A stretch of 12,267 nt of DNA, taken from an uncultured Neomegalonema sp. (GTDB taxonomy: Bacteria; Pseudomonadota; Alphaproteobacteria; Rhodobacterales; Rhodobacteraceae). A program made the translations under genes and the position numbers. Within the stretch, counting starts at the first letter, position 1; every line of letters begins with the position of its first letter. Positions 1 through 6,539 of the stretch are shown in pieces. A model generated the notes under the pieces. It saw nothing but the letters and a program-made list of their open reading frames with translations, made no database searches and had not been told where the DNA came from. The stretch spans positions 1 to 12,267 of the forward strand of contig CALFWP010000025.1 of assembly GCA_937927905.1 (NCBI GenBank), read 5' to 3'.

Positions 1-579
1 GGTCAGATTAAAAGTTACGGTTTGGGGGATGCGCTGCACCCTTCAAAGGCATGGTGGGAGAAACTGCGCATATCACATCGCGCAATAGATGTTTTCACAC
101 TAAGCGAGACCTCTACATGTACTACGCTTGTATGTGAAGACTTGGCGCGTATAGACCCCTGTCAACGACTTATACGTGCTGTCGGTCCATCACTTGTGAT
201 TGCATTATTGATGGATGGGCCCCAATTAAAACATCGTTGGTCTGCACGTTATGCTACGGTACTTGCCGAAGATCCGGGGGCCTCTGTTTTAACGCTTACG
301 TCTTTGGGGTTAATTGCACGGACAGAGCATAACGGACGGAATAAGAATCGTACCATCGGTCTTTGGAAAGAGCGTTCAGGTTTCGAAGTGCCGGTTATAT
401 TGCGTGATGATGCACATGCAGTATTACTTACACTCACAGGTAAGCTTGCTTCATCAACAACCATAGACGGTCGCAAAGGGCCTGAAAGAACGGAATGGTC
501 GCTTGCGGGAATGGTTCAGATAAAAGGAACCGATGACGGTGGAAAGGTCCCTGATTGGATATTAAATGGGCAGAATTGA
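1..579 (+). CDS. Nitrilase-superfamily protein, C-terminal part (possible DRT type 1 RT-nitrilase tail)
   Basis: The frame is open from the first base, so this is the 3' end of a longer gene; a TTG at 22 is an arbitrary internal start. Numbering from base 1, the 192 residues look like the second half of a carbon-nitrogen hydrolase domain. A QIK near residues 2-4 could hold the catalytic lysine, and VCEDLAR (44-50) carries the candidate nucleophile Cys45 in a Cys-Glu-Asp context as in NAD-synthetase glutaminase domains. A hydrophobic strand follows (GPSLVIALLMDGP), then an ARYATVLAEDPG segment at the position of the family's conserved helix. The first catalytic Glu would lie upstream, outside the window. 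The phrasing resembles the nitrilase domain fused to UG1 (DRT type 1) defence reverse transcriptases; that part is from memory and unproven. Base composition is more AT-rich than the genes from cydA on, which suits an accessory origin. A stand-alone amidase remains possible. Confidence 0.7.
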   Translation, partial: GQIKSYGLGDALHPSKAWWEKLRISHRAIDVFTLSETSTCTTLVCEDLARIDPCQRLIRAVGPSLVIALLMDGPQLKHRWSARYATVLAEDPGASVLTLTSLGLIARTEHNGRNKNRTIGLWKERSGFEVPVILRDDAHAVLLTLTGKLASSTTIDGRKGPERTEWSLAGMVQIKGTDDGGKVPDWILNGQN

Positions 580-603
580 ACAGCCCGGGCCATACTGTTC
601 AGT
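575..603. terminator. Hairpin shared by two convergent stop codons
   Basis: TGAACAG (577-583) and its exact complement CTGTTCA (595-601) flank an 11-base loop. The stem extends by one G-U and one A-T pair to 575/603. The TGA of the forward nitrilase gene (577-579) is in the left arm. The TGA of the reverse small ORF (599-601) is in the right arm. No long T-tract follows on either strand, so intrinsic termination is plausible but not certain. The symmetry is good support that both flanking frames are genuine genes. Confidence 0.5.
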
Positions 604-790
604 GGTCGGAAGATTTGCCTGACGTCTTTGCACTTTGCTGACTTTGACCGGCGATTTCCTTGCCGACAAGTTCTTTGCGGTATTTGAATAAACTAGTCAT
701 ACTATCAGAAATTTTGTTTTCTGCGGTCTGTCCGCTTTCGTGACCATCCCGCCAACGGCTGACATATTTACCCTGTGGAAATGCAGCCAT
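599..790 (-). CDS. Small hydrophilic protein of unknown function (63 aa)
   Basis: I do not recognise this protein. It is lysine/serine/glutamine-rich, has no hydrophobic segment and no cysteine, and is probably cytosolic; the last 20 residues look disordered. Two things argue that it is real. A GGAG Shine-Dalgarno stretch lies 8 bases before the ATG (on the reverse strand, around 796-799). Its stop codon sits inside an inverted repeat shared with the convergent upstream gene. Upstream of its start lies a region with a 9-bp inverted repeat and a tandem 8-mer (836-884) that could be an operator. It may be cargo of the same accessory segment as the nitrilase gene. A chance ORF is the main alternative. 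Confidence 0.5.
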   Translation of the reverse strand: MAAFPQGKYVSRWRDGHESGQTAENKISDSMTSLFKYRKELVGKEIAGQSQQSAKTSGKSSDH

Positions 791-1053
791 TGTTTTGCTC
801 CGTAGTTTTATTTGTTAACGAAGGTTAAAATATGCAATCAGTTGATATTGAATGCAATACCGCAATACCAAATCACAACTGATTATAATGACGATGTTGT
901 TAATAAATGATTATGCGGACATTGAATGGGTAACTTTAGATGCTGAAATCTGCGTAACATATTGAAAAAAAGGTTTTCCTGTAGGTTAAAGTTCAAATTT
1001 TCTGCGCATTTATGATCTTAGCTTTTCTGAAGTTAACAGAACCGGAGATGGTT
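791..1053. other. Intergenic region between divergent small genes
   Basis: This AT-rich stretch separates the reverse small ORF from the forward Tat-signal ORF, so it must hold promoters for both if they are real. It contains the repeat cluster at 836-884. The palindrome ATTATAAT (882-889) provides a TATAAT on either strand, but neither copy has a convincing -35 box at 16-18 bases. A TTGAAA (962-967) followed 17 bases later by GTTAAA (985-990) is a weak forward promoter candidate. No RNA gene was recognised. Confidence 0.4.
836..884. repeat. 9-bp inverted repeat enclosing a tandem 8-mer
   Basis: AATCAGTTG (836-844) and CAACTGATT (876-884) are perfect inverted copies separated by 31 bases. 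Between them the octamer GCAATACC occurs twice head to tail (854-861 and 862-869). The arrangement is what a dimeric regulator's operator, or a small cruciform, would look like. It lies about 45 bases upstream of the reverse ORF start and about 170 bases upstream of the forward Tat-signal ORF. The function is inferred; the repeats themselves are read directly. Confidence 0.6.
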
Positions 1054-1284
1054 ATGAACAAACGTGATTTTCTGAAATCCTCGGCGGCTCTGGCGGCTGC
1101 CCCTGTTATCCTGAGCCGGACGAAGCTTGCTGCGGCTTCTGTTGCAGAGCGGCAGGATATCCGTGCGGCACGAAAGGATTTGGGACCGAAACCTTCGTAT
1201 ATTTACGATAGTGACCTGAATTCCATGACCTTTTATCAGGCGGACCGGAACAGCCTGTCTACGTTTTCCTATCTTGCTGCATAG
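1054..1284 (+). CDS. Small protein with Tat-like signal (76 aa)
   Basis: The chosen ATG at 1054 has GGAG (1044-1047) six bases upstream; the in-frame ATG at 1048 abuts the GGAG and the one at 1012 has no ribosome site. The N-terminus MNKRDFLKSSAALAAAP matches a twin-arginine signal of the RRxFLK type with Lys-Arg in place of Arg-Arg, followed by a short Ala-rich hydrophobic stretch. Signal cleavage after the AAA at 26-28 would leave about 48 residues rich in Asp, Ser and Tyr, with no cysteine. Small Tat-signal proteins are known beside respiratory enzymes such as formate dehydrogenase; here the neighbour is cytochrome bd oxidase. Function is unknown. The protein could help or be co-regulated with the oxidase, but a hairpin separates them. 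Confidence 0.6.
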   Translation: MNKRDFLKSSAALAAAPVILSRTKLAAASVAERQDIRAARKDLGPKPSYIYDSDLNSMTFYQADRNSLSTFSYLAA

Positions 1285-1301
1285 CAACATAAACCGTTGA
1301 A

Positions 1302-1328
1302 AAAGGTGCGATGCCGCGTCGCACCTTT
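1302..1328 (+). terminator. Strong hairpin after the Tat-signal gene
   Basis: A perfect 10-bp stem AAAGGTGCGA / TCGCACCTTT (1302-1311 and 1319-1328) closes a 7-base loop, 17 bases past the stop at 1284. Only three T residues end the right arm, so termination may be partial. The left arm could alternatively pair with a second TCGCACCT copy at 1328-1335. Confidence 0.6.
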
Positions 1329-1329
1329 C

Positions 1330-1395
1330 GCACCTGCACAATAATGTTTCGCCACCTATATCCTGTAGTGAAACAGACATTGATCATGCAGGTGC
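1330..1395 (+). promoter_or_regulatory. Leader stem-loop covering the cydA ribosome-binding site
   Basis: GCACCTGCA (1330-1338) is the exact complement of TGCAGGTGC (1387-1395). The right arm contains the AGGTG that serves as Shine-Dalgarno for cydA (five bases before ATG 1400). Nested inside is a second stem, TGTTTCGC (1345-1352) with GTGAAACA (1368-1375), which includes one G-U pair. The outer stem begins directly after the preceding hairpin. If transcribed as one leader, this structure would hide the ribosome site. Whether the mRNA starts upstream of 1330 cannot be seen; if it starts inside, the repeats could be an operator instead. Confidence 0.4.
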
Positions 1396-1399
1396 CGGA

Positions 1400-2812
1400 A
1401 TGTTTGATGGAATGAGTGCAGAGCTTCTCGCACGGATACAATTCGCCTTTACGGTCTCTTTTCACATCGTTTTCCCCGCCTTTTCCATTGGTCTTGCCAG
1501 CTATCTGGCGGTTTTGAACGGGTTGTGGCTCTGGACGAAAAAAGAGGTCTACCTCTCGCTGTTCAATTACTGGAAAAAGATTTTTGCCGTCGCCTTCGGT
1601 ATGGGTGTCGTGTCCGGCATCGTCATGTCCTACCAGTTCGGCACCAACTGGAGCGTTTTCTCTGATAAGGCCGGTCCGGTGATCGGGCCGCTTATGGCGT
1701 ATGAGATTCTCTCCGCCTTTTTCCTCGAAGCCGGTTTTCTGGGTATCATGCTGTTCGGGCGGGATAAAGTCGGCCCGAAACTGCATATGTTTGCCACCGG
1801 CATGGTCGCTTTCGGTACTTTGTTGTCGGCAACATGGATTTTATCGGTCAATTCCTGGATGCAGACGCCCGCCGGTTTCAGCATCAATGCGGACGGCCAG
1901 TTTGTGCCCGAGGACTGGTGGGCGATTGTGTTCAATCCGTCCTTCCCGTATCGCCTGACCCATATGGTTCTTGCGGCCTATCTGACGACGGCCTTTGTGG
2001 TCGGCGGTGTCGGTGCCCTGCATTTGCTGCGCAACAGGGCGAACATGGCAGCGCGAAAGATGTTTTCCATGGCAATGTGGATGGCTGTTGTCGTGACACC
2101 GGCACAGATTATCGCCGGTGACCTGCACGGTTTGAACACACTGGAGCATCAACCGGCCAAAGTCATGGCCATGGAGGGTCATTTTGACAGCTATCCGGAC
2201 GGCGCGCCGCTGATCCTGTTCGGTATTCCGAATGAGGAAGAAAAGCGCATTGATTACAAAATCGAGATTCCCAAGCTTTCCAGCCTGATTCTCAAGCACG
2301 ATCTGAATGCGCCGCTGGCCGGTCTTGACACCATCCCCGATGATGAAGAGCCGCCGGTTGCGATTGTGTTCTGGAGTTTCCGCATCATGATCGCCATCGG
2401 GTTTGCAATGCTGGCCATCGGTCTGTGGAGCCTTCTGCGCCGCTGGAAGGGACAGCTTTACGAGGCGACATGGCTGCACCGGGTCATGGTGCTGATGGCT
2501 CCGTCGGGCTTTGTCGCGGTTTTGGCCGGTTGGGTGACAACCGAAGTGGGCAGACAGCCCTTTACAGTTTACGGCCTACTGAGGACCTCTGATTCGCTTG
2601 CTCCGGTTGAGGCTCCGGCAGTGGCCGCATCTCTGACCGCGTTTATCATCGTCTACTTTTTCGTATTCGGCGCAGGGACTTATTACATCATGCGGATGAT
2701 GAATAAGACTCCCGGACCTCTCGATGTCAAAATGGGCTTGAACAAAGGACCGATCCGCACAGCGGGCATAACACCGGCACAACAACTCAAATCCGGCGTA
2801 GCGGGAGGATAA
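1400..2812 (+). CDS. cydA: Cytochrome bd-type quinol oxidase subunit I (short Q-loop, CIO-like)
   Basis: This inner-membrane subunit oxidises quinol and carries the hemes for O2 reduction to water without proton pumping. The 470 residues begin with the family pattern ARIQFAFTVSFH, placing a heme-ligand histidine at 22. Glu102 and Glu110 match the conserved acidic pair, and His188 (YRLTH) a second conserved histidine. Lys254 and Glu259 match the quinol-site pair, and Arg328/Met330 (FRIM) the heme b558 site. GRQP is at 384-387, with Glu382 just before it. The stretch between His188 and Met330 is about 65 residues shorter than in Escherichia coli CydA, so this is the short-Q-loop type that includes the cyanide-insensitive oxidases (CioA). 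AGGTG at 1390-1394 supports the ATG at 1400. The stop is followed three bases later by cydB. Actual cyanide resistance cannot be read from sequence. Confidence 0.96.
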   Translation: MFDGMSAELLARIQFAFTVSFHIVFPAFSIGLASYLAVLNGLWLWTKKEVYLSLFNYWKKIFAVAFGMGVVSGIVMSYQFGTNWSVFSDKAGPVIGPLMAYEILSAFFLEAGFLGIMLFGRDKVGPKLHMFATGMVAFGTLLSATWILSVNSWMQTPAGFSINADGQFVPEDWWAIVFNPSFPYRLTHMVLAAYLTTAFVVGGVGALHLLRNRANMAARKMFSMAMWMAVVVTPAQIIAGDLHGLNTLEHQPAKVMAMEGHFDSYPDGAPLILFGIPNEEEKRIDYKIEIPKLSSLILKHDLNAPLAGLDTIPDDEEPPVAIVFWSFRIMIAIGFAMLAIGLWSLLRRWKGQLYEATWLHRVMVLMAPSGFVAVLAGWVTTEVGRQPFTVYGLLRTSDSLAPVEAPAVAASLTAFIIVYFFVFGAGTYYIMRMMNKTPGPLDVKMGLNKGPIRTAGITPAQQLKSGVAGG

Positions 2813-2815
2813 ATC

Positions 2816-3820
2816 ATGGAGTTTGATCTTCCATTCATCTGGGCCGGAATTATAGCGTTTGCGGTTCTTGTATACGTGGTACTTGACGGGTTCGACCTTG
2901 GGATCGGGATCCTGTTCCCGTTTCTGAAAACCGAGGAAGAGCGTGATCTGGCCATGAATTCGGTCGCGCCGGTCTGGGACGGGAACGAGACATGGCTTGT
3001 CATGGGCGGGGGCGGTTTGTTCGCGGTCTTTCCTCTGGCCTATGCCACGGTGCTGCCTGCGCTTTATGTGCCGCTGACCGCCATGCTGCTGGCGCTGGTG
3101 TTCAGAGGCGTAGCGTTTGAATACCGCTGGCGGACCGAGCGCTGGAAATGGGTCTGGAACCTCGCCTTTTTCGGCGGTTCGCTGGTCGCGTCCCTCATGC
3201 AGGGCATCGCGCTGGGCGCGCTTGTGCAGGGGATTGAGGTGGAAAACCGCGCCTATGCGGGCGGCTGGTGGGACTGGCTGACGCCGTATTCCGTGTTGAC
3301 CGGTATCGGGGTTGCCGTGGGCTATACCCTGCTCGGATCGACCTGGCTGAACCTCAAGATCGAGGGCGCGTTTCAGGAGCGGATGCGCATGGTTTCCGTC
3401 CGTCTGGCCATCGCGACACTGGCGCTGATCGGTGCGGTCAGTCTGGCAACGCCGTTTCTTGATCCGGTATACTACGAGCGCTGGTTCTCCTGGCCGAGAT
3501 TTGCACTGACAGGTGTGGTGCCGCTGTTGGTTGCTGTTACGGCCTATACGCTGTTCAAAGGGTTGAGCAATAAAAGCGATGCGATTCCGTTTCTGGCCTC
3601 AATCACTTTGTTTGTTCTGGGTTTCGCTGGTATCGGCATCAGTTTTTATCCGAATATCGTGCCCCCGTCCCTGACGATCTGGGATGCCGCTGCACCTGAT
3701 AGCAGTCTGGAGTTCGCGCTTGTGGGTACACTTGTTCTGCTGCCGGTCATTCTGGGCTACACAGCCTATGCCTATTACGTGTTTCGCGGAAAAATCAGGG
3801 CAGAGGACGGATATCACTGA
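2816..3820 (+). CDS. cydB: Cytochrome bd-type quinol oxidase subunit II
   Basis: The second integral membrane subunit pairs with CydA to stabilise the heme-bearing core. Its 334 residues are the usual length. The hallmark motifs are present: DGFDLGIG (24-31) at the end of the first helix, then VWDGNETW (53-60) and VFRGVAFEYR (95-104). Eight or so hydrophobic segments fill the rest. A GGGAGG ribosome site overlaps the end of cydA (about 2802-2807), so the two are translated as a pair. The last base of the stop TGA is the first base of the following 35-codon gene, suggesting a three-subunit operon. It would be called cioB where the short-loop oxidase is named cio. Confidence 0.96.
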   Translation: MEFDLPFIWAGIIAFAVLVYVVLDGFDLGIGILFPFLKTEEERDLAMNSVAPVWDGNETWLVMGGGGLFAVFPLAYATVLPALYVPLTAMLLALVFRGVAFEYRWRTERWKWVWNLAFFGGSLVASLMQGIALGALVQGIEVENRAYAGGWWDWLTPYSVLTGIGVAVGYTLLGSTWLNLKIEGAFQERMRMVSVRLAIATLALIGAVSLATPFLDPVYYERWFSWPRFALTGVVPLLVAVTAYTLFKGLSNKSDAIPFLASITLFVLGFAGIGISFYPNIVPPSLTIWDAAAPDSSLEFALVGTLVLLPVILGYTAYAYYVFRGKIRAEDGYH

Positions 3821-3927
3821 TGCAGCGCGACAATTTACGTAAACTAGCGTGGTTTGCAGGGATCTGGCTTGCCGGGGTGACATTGCTGAGCATTGTGGCC
3901 TGGATCATCAAATCCGCGATCATGTGA
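3820..3927 (+). CDS. DUF2474/CydX-like single-helix protein (35 aa)
   Basis: The ATG overlaps the cydB stop by one base (TGATG), a typical translational-coupling junction. The product is a basic N-terminus (MQRDNLRK) followed by one hydrophobic helix, about residues 9-31, and a short basic end (KSAIM). Tiny membrane proteins of this kind are encoded after cydB in many proteobacteria: CydX in Escherichia coli, and DUF2474 proteins after CIO-type oxidases. They bind and stabilise subunit I. This sequence fits the DUF2474 style (W-F-x-x-I-W-L-A) better than CydX, by memory. It is too short for routine gene callers and easily missed. Confidence 0.8.
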   Translation: MQRDNLRKLAWFAGIWLAGVTLLSIVAWIIKSAIM

Positions 3928-3957
3928 GCCTTTGCCCCGGGGCGCATTTAGGCTAAA

Positions 3958-3983
3958 CCGCCTGCACAAACTGATGCAGGCGG
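3958..3983 (+). promoter_or_regulatory. Hairpin just upstream of the pheT start
   Basis: CCGCCTGCA (3958-3966) and TGCAGGCGG (3975-3983) form a perfect 9-bp stem with an 8-base loop. It ends nine bases before the pheT ATG. No T-tract follows, so it is not a classic terminator. The only purine-rich stretch near the start (GGCGGA, 3979-3984) lies almost wholly in the right arm, so the stem could limit pheT translation or partially separate it from the oxidase genes. Confidence 0.45.
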
Positions 3984-3992
3984 ACCTACCCG

Positions 3993-6425
3993 ATGAAATT
4001 TACGCTTTCCTGGCTCAAAACGCACCTTGATACCGACGCGGATGTGAACGAAATTGCGGCAGCTCTGACCGATCTCGGACTTGAGGTCGAAGGAGTTGAA
4101 AACCCGGCCGAAACTCTGGGAGCATTCCGCATCTGCCGTGTGGTTGAGGCGGTTCAGCATCCCGATGCCGACCGGTTGCGTCTGTGTAAAGTCGAGGCCT
4201 GGGTGAACGGGCCGGATGCTCCGTCCGAAATGGTACAGGTTGTTTGTGGTGCTCCGAATGCCCGCACGGGCCTGGTCGGGGTCTTTGCGCCTCCCGGTAC
4301 CCATGTCCCGGGTACGGGCGTAGATTTGAAACCCGGTGTCATACGTGGTGTCGAATCCAACGGTATGCTGTGTTCCGAGCGTGAGATGATGATCTCCGAT
4401 GATCATGACGGCATTATCGATCTGCCGGAGGATGCACCGCTTGGCGCGCGCTTTATCGACTACAAGGGCCTGAATGATCCGGTGATTGATATTGCCATAA
4501 CGCCGAACCGTCCGGACGCCCTGGGGGTTCGCGGTGTCGCGCGGGATCTGGCGGCGCGGGGCATCGGCACGCTCAAGCCTTTACCAACAGAAGAGATTGC
4601 AGGCACATTCCCGTCGCCGGTCTCTGTCAGCCTTGGTGATGATGTCAAGGACAAGGCCTGTCCGCTGTTCGTCGGGCGTTATATCCGCGGTGTCCGGAAT
4701 GGCCCGTCACCGGAATGGCTGCAAAACCGGCTTCGTGCAATCGGCCTGCGGCCCATCAATGCGCTGGTCGATATGACCAATTTCATGACCTATGACCGTG
4801 CCCGGCCTCTGCACGTTTTCGATGCCGATAAAGTCCATGGTGATATTCATGTGCGCCTGTCAAAACCCGGTGAAACGCTGCTGGCGTTGGATGGCAAAGA
4901 ATATACCTTCGACGATGCTATGACGCTGATCTGTGATGATAACGGGCCTGAGGGCATTGGCGGCGTTATGGGCGGAGAGGCCTCCGGCTGTAGTGATAAA
5001 ACGGTGAATGTATTCATCGAAAGCGCTTATTTTGATCCGGTGCGTACAGCGATGACAGGGCGCAAGCTAAGGATCAATTCTGATGCGCGCTACCGGTTTG
5101 AGCGCGGTATAGACCCTGAATTTGCCTTTGAAGGGATGCAGCTTGCGACACGGATGATTCTGGATCTGTGTGGTGGAGAGCCGTCGGAACTTGTCGTGTC
5201 AGGTGTCGCCCCTGATACTGCGCGCAGTTACTCCCTGCGCGTCGATAGGATCAAAACCCTTGTCGGTATGGATGTTGAAAGGCCGGAGCAAAAGCGTATC
5301 CTTGAGGCGCTGGGCTTCGGTGTCACGGATGGGGAGCCGATGGAGGTTTCTGTTCCGTCGTGGCGTCCAGATGTACGCGGTGAGGCTGATCTTGTTGAGG
5401 AGGTTGCACGGGTTGCGTCGCTGACCAATCTGACGTCCGTGCCGCTCACCCGCTCCGGATCAGGCGTTATCAAACGCAGCCTGACGCCGATACAGCGCCG
5501 CATCGCCACCGCGCGCCGGTCGCTTGCGGCGCAGGGCATGAATGAATGTGTGACCTACAGCTTTGTCGCTGGCAAAGAGGCGGCACTGTTCGGCGGCGGT
5601 GCTGAAGCCCTCAAACTTGAAAATCCGATCTCCTCGGAGATGTCTGACATGCGGCCCAATCCTTTGCCGGGGTTACTGGCCGCTGCTGCGCGCAATCAGG
5701 CGCAGGGTTTTAAGGATTTGGCTCTGTTTGAAGTCGGGGCCGCCTTTCACGGGGCTGAGCCTGGCGAAGAACAAATAGTTGCCGCCGGCATTCGGGCCGG
5801 TCATGTAAGCGGTCGGGATTGGACCGCTGCACGCCGCGGTCTCGACTTTTTTGATGCAAAGGCGGATGTAGAGGCTGTGCTGAGCGCCCTTGGTGCGCCG
5901 GTGGATCGTTTGCAAACCGACCGCTCCGCATCACCGTTTTTCCACCCCGGGCGCTCTGCGGCTCTGAAGCTCGGACCGAAGGTCACGATTGCCGAAATCG
6001 GAGAGCTGCACCCGAAGGCGGTTGAGGGCATGGATATCGATGGCCCGGCGGTGGCTTTTCTGATCTATCTTGCCGCCATTCCGTTCCCTAAGGCGAAAAC
6101 AAAGGCCCGTTCGGCCCTCGGTCTTAACAAATTACAGGCAGTGGAGCGGGATTTTGCCTTTGTGGTGGATGAGCGCCGCGAGGCTGAAGATATCCGCAGG
6201 GCTGCGCGCAGCGCGGATAAGGCCCTGATTGAAGATGTTACTGTCTTTGATGTGTTCAGTGGCCCGAAAGCGGAAAAACAGCTTGGCGAAGGCAAAAAAT
6301 CGGTGGCCGTTGCTGTACGCTTACAGCCGAAACAGGCAACGCTCAAGGATGAGGAAATTGATGCAATTGCAGGGAAAGTGGTTGCAGCGGTTGAAAAAAT
6401 GACCGGTGGCGTCTTACGCGGATAG
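3993..6425 (+). CDS. pheT: Phenylalanine-tRNA ligase beta subunit
   Basis: PheT forms the alpha2-beta2 enzyme with PheS; the alpha subunit makes Phe-adenylate, while beta binds tRNA and edits mischarged Tyr-tRNA. The 810 residues are full length. The domains appear in order. An EMAPII-like tRNA-binding OB fold includes HPDADRLRLCKV (56-67), CGAPNARTG (85-93) and GVESNGMLCSERE (119-131). The B3/4 editing region starts near ITPNRPDALGVRGVARD (169-185). RYRFERGIDP (about 367-376) precedes the B5 domain, with PSWRPDVRGEADLVEEVAR near its end. The catalytic-like core follows, and a C-terminal FDX-ACB domain (about 710-810) begins near LQAVERDFAFVVDE. The ribosome site is weak and lies in a hairpin. 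The notable point is context: pheS, normally just upstream, is absent and the oxidase genes occupy its place. Confidence 0.97.
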   Translation: MKFTLSWLKTHLDTDADVNEIAAALTDLGLEVEGVENPAETLGAFRICRVVEAVQHPDADRLRLCKVEAWVNGPDAPSEMVQVVCGAPNARTGLVGVFAPPGTHVPGTGVDLKPGVIRGVESNGMLCSEREMMISDDHDGIIDLPEDAPLGARFIDYKGLNDPVIDIAITPNRPDALGVRGVARDLAARGIGTLKPLPTEEIAGTFPSPVSVSLGDDVKDKACPLFVGRYIRGVRNGPSPEWLQNRLRAIGLRPINALVDMTNFMTYDRARPLHVFDADKVHGDIHVRLSKPGETLLALDGKEYTFDDAMTLICDDNGPEGIGGVMGGEASGCSDKTVNVFIESAYFDPVRTAMTGRKLRINSDARYRFERGIDPEFAFEGMQLATRMILDLCGGEPSELVVSGVAPDTARSYSLRVDRIKTLVGMDVERPEQKRILEALGFGVTDGEPMEVSVPSWRPDVRGEADLVEEVARVASLTNLTSVPLTRSGSGVIKRSLTPIQRRIATARRSLAAQGMNECVTYSFVAGKEAALFGGGAEALKLENPISSEMSDMRPNPLPGLLAAAARNQAQGFKDLALFEVGAAFHGAEPGEEQIVAAGIRAGHVSGRDWTAARRGLDFFDAKADVEAVLSALGAPVDRLQTDRSASPFFHPGRSAALKLGPKVTIAEIGELHPKAVEGMDIDGPAVAFLIYLAAIPFPKAKTKARSALGLNKLQAVERDFAFVVDERREAEDIRRAARSADKALIEDVTVFDVFSGPKAEKQLGEGKKSVAVAVRLQPKQATLKDEEIDAIAGKVVAAVEKMTGGVLRG

Positions 6426-6539
6426 AATTGTGTGCGAATATTCCGGACAAAGTGTCGCATATCGCCGTGAATGATTGTAATTTCCTTAAAGTGTTAACAG
6501 GGTCCAAACGTTCATTTTATTACGGCAGGGGGAGAATCC
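6426..6539 (+). other. pheT-mscL intergenic spacer with mscL ribosome site
   Basis: This 114-base gap ends in a very strong GGGGGAG (6528-6534), five bases before the mscL ATG. I see no convincing promoter or terminator; TGCGA/TCGCA complementarity in the first half is too short to call. Read-through from pheT is possible. Confidence 0.5.

Noticed and set aside
842..853. Possible FNR/Anr-type site (TTGAT...) far upstream of cydA
   Set aside because: Only the left half matches TTGAT-N4-ATCAA, and it lies more than 500 bases from cydA with another gene between.
854..869. Start of a CRISPR-like or iteron array
   Set aside because: Only two 8-base copies with no spacers of regular length.
1841..2479. 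Long reverse-strand ORF inside cydA (212 codons)
   Set aside because: It is an antisense shadow of a highly conserved oxidase gene, with low-complexity His/Arg-rich composition and no family resemblance.
3820..3983. pheM-like attenuation leader before pheT
   Set aside because: The short ORF has a single Phe codon and a clear membrane helix, and the following hairpin lacks a T-tract.
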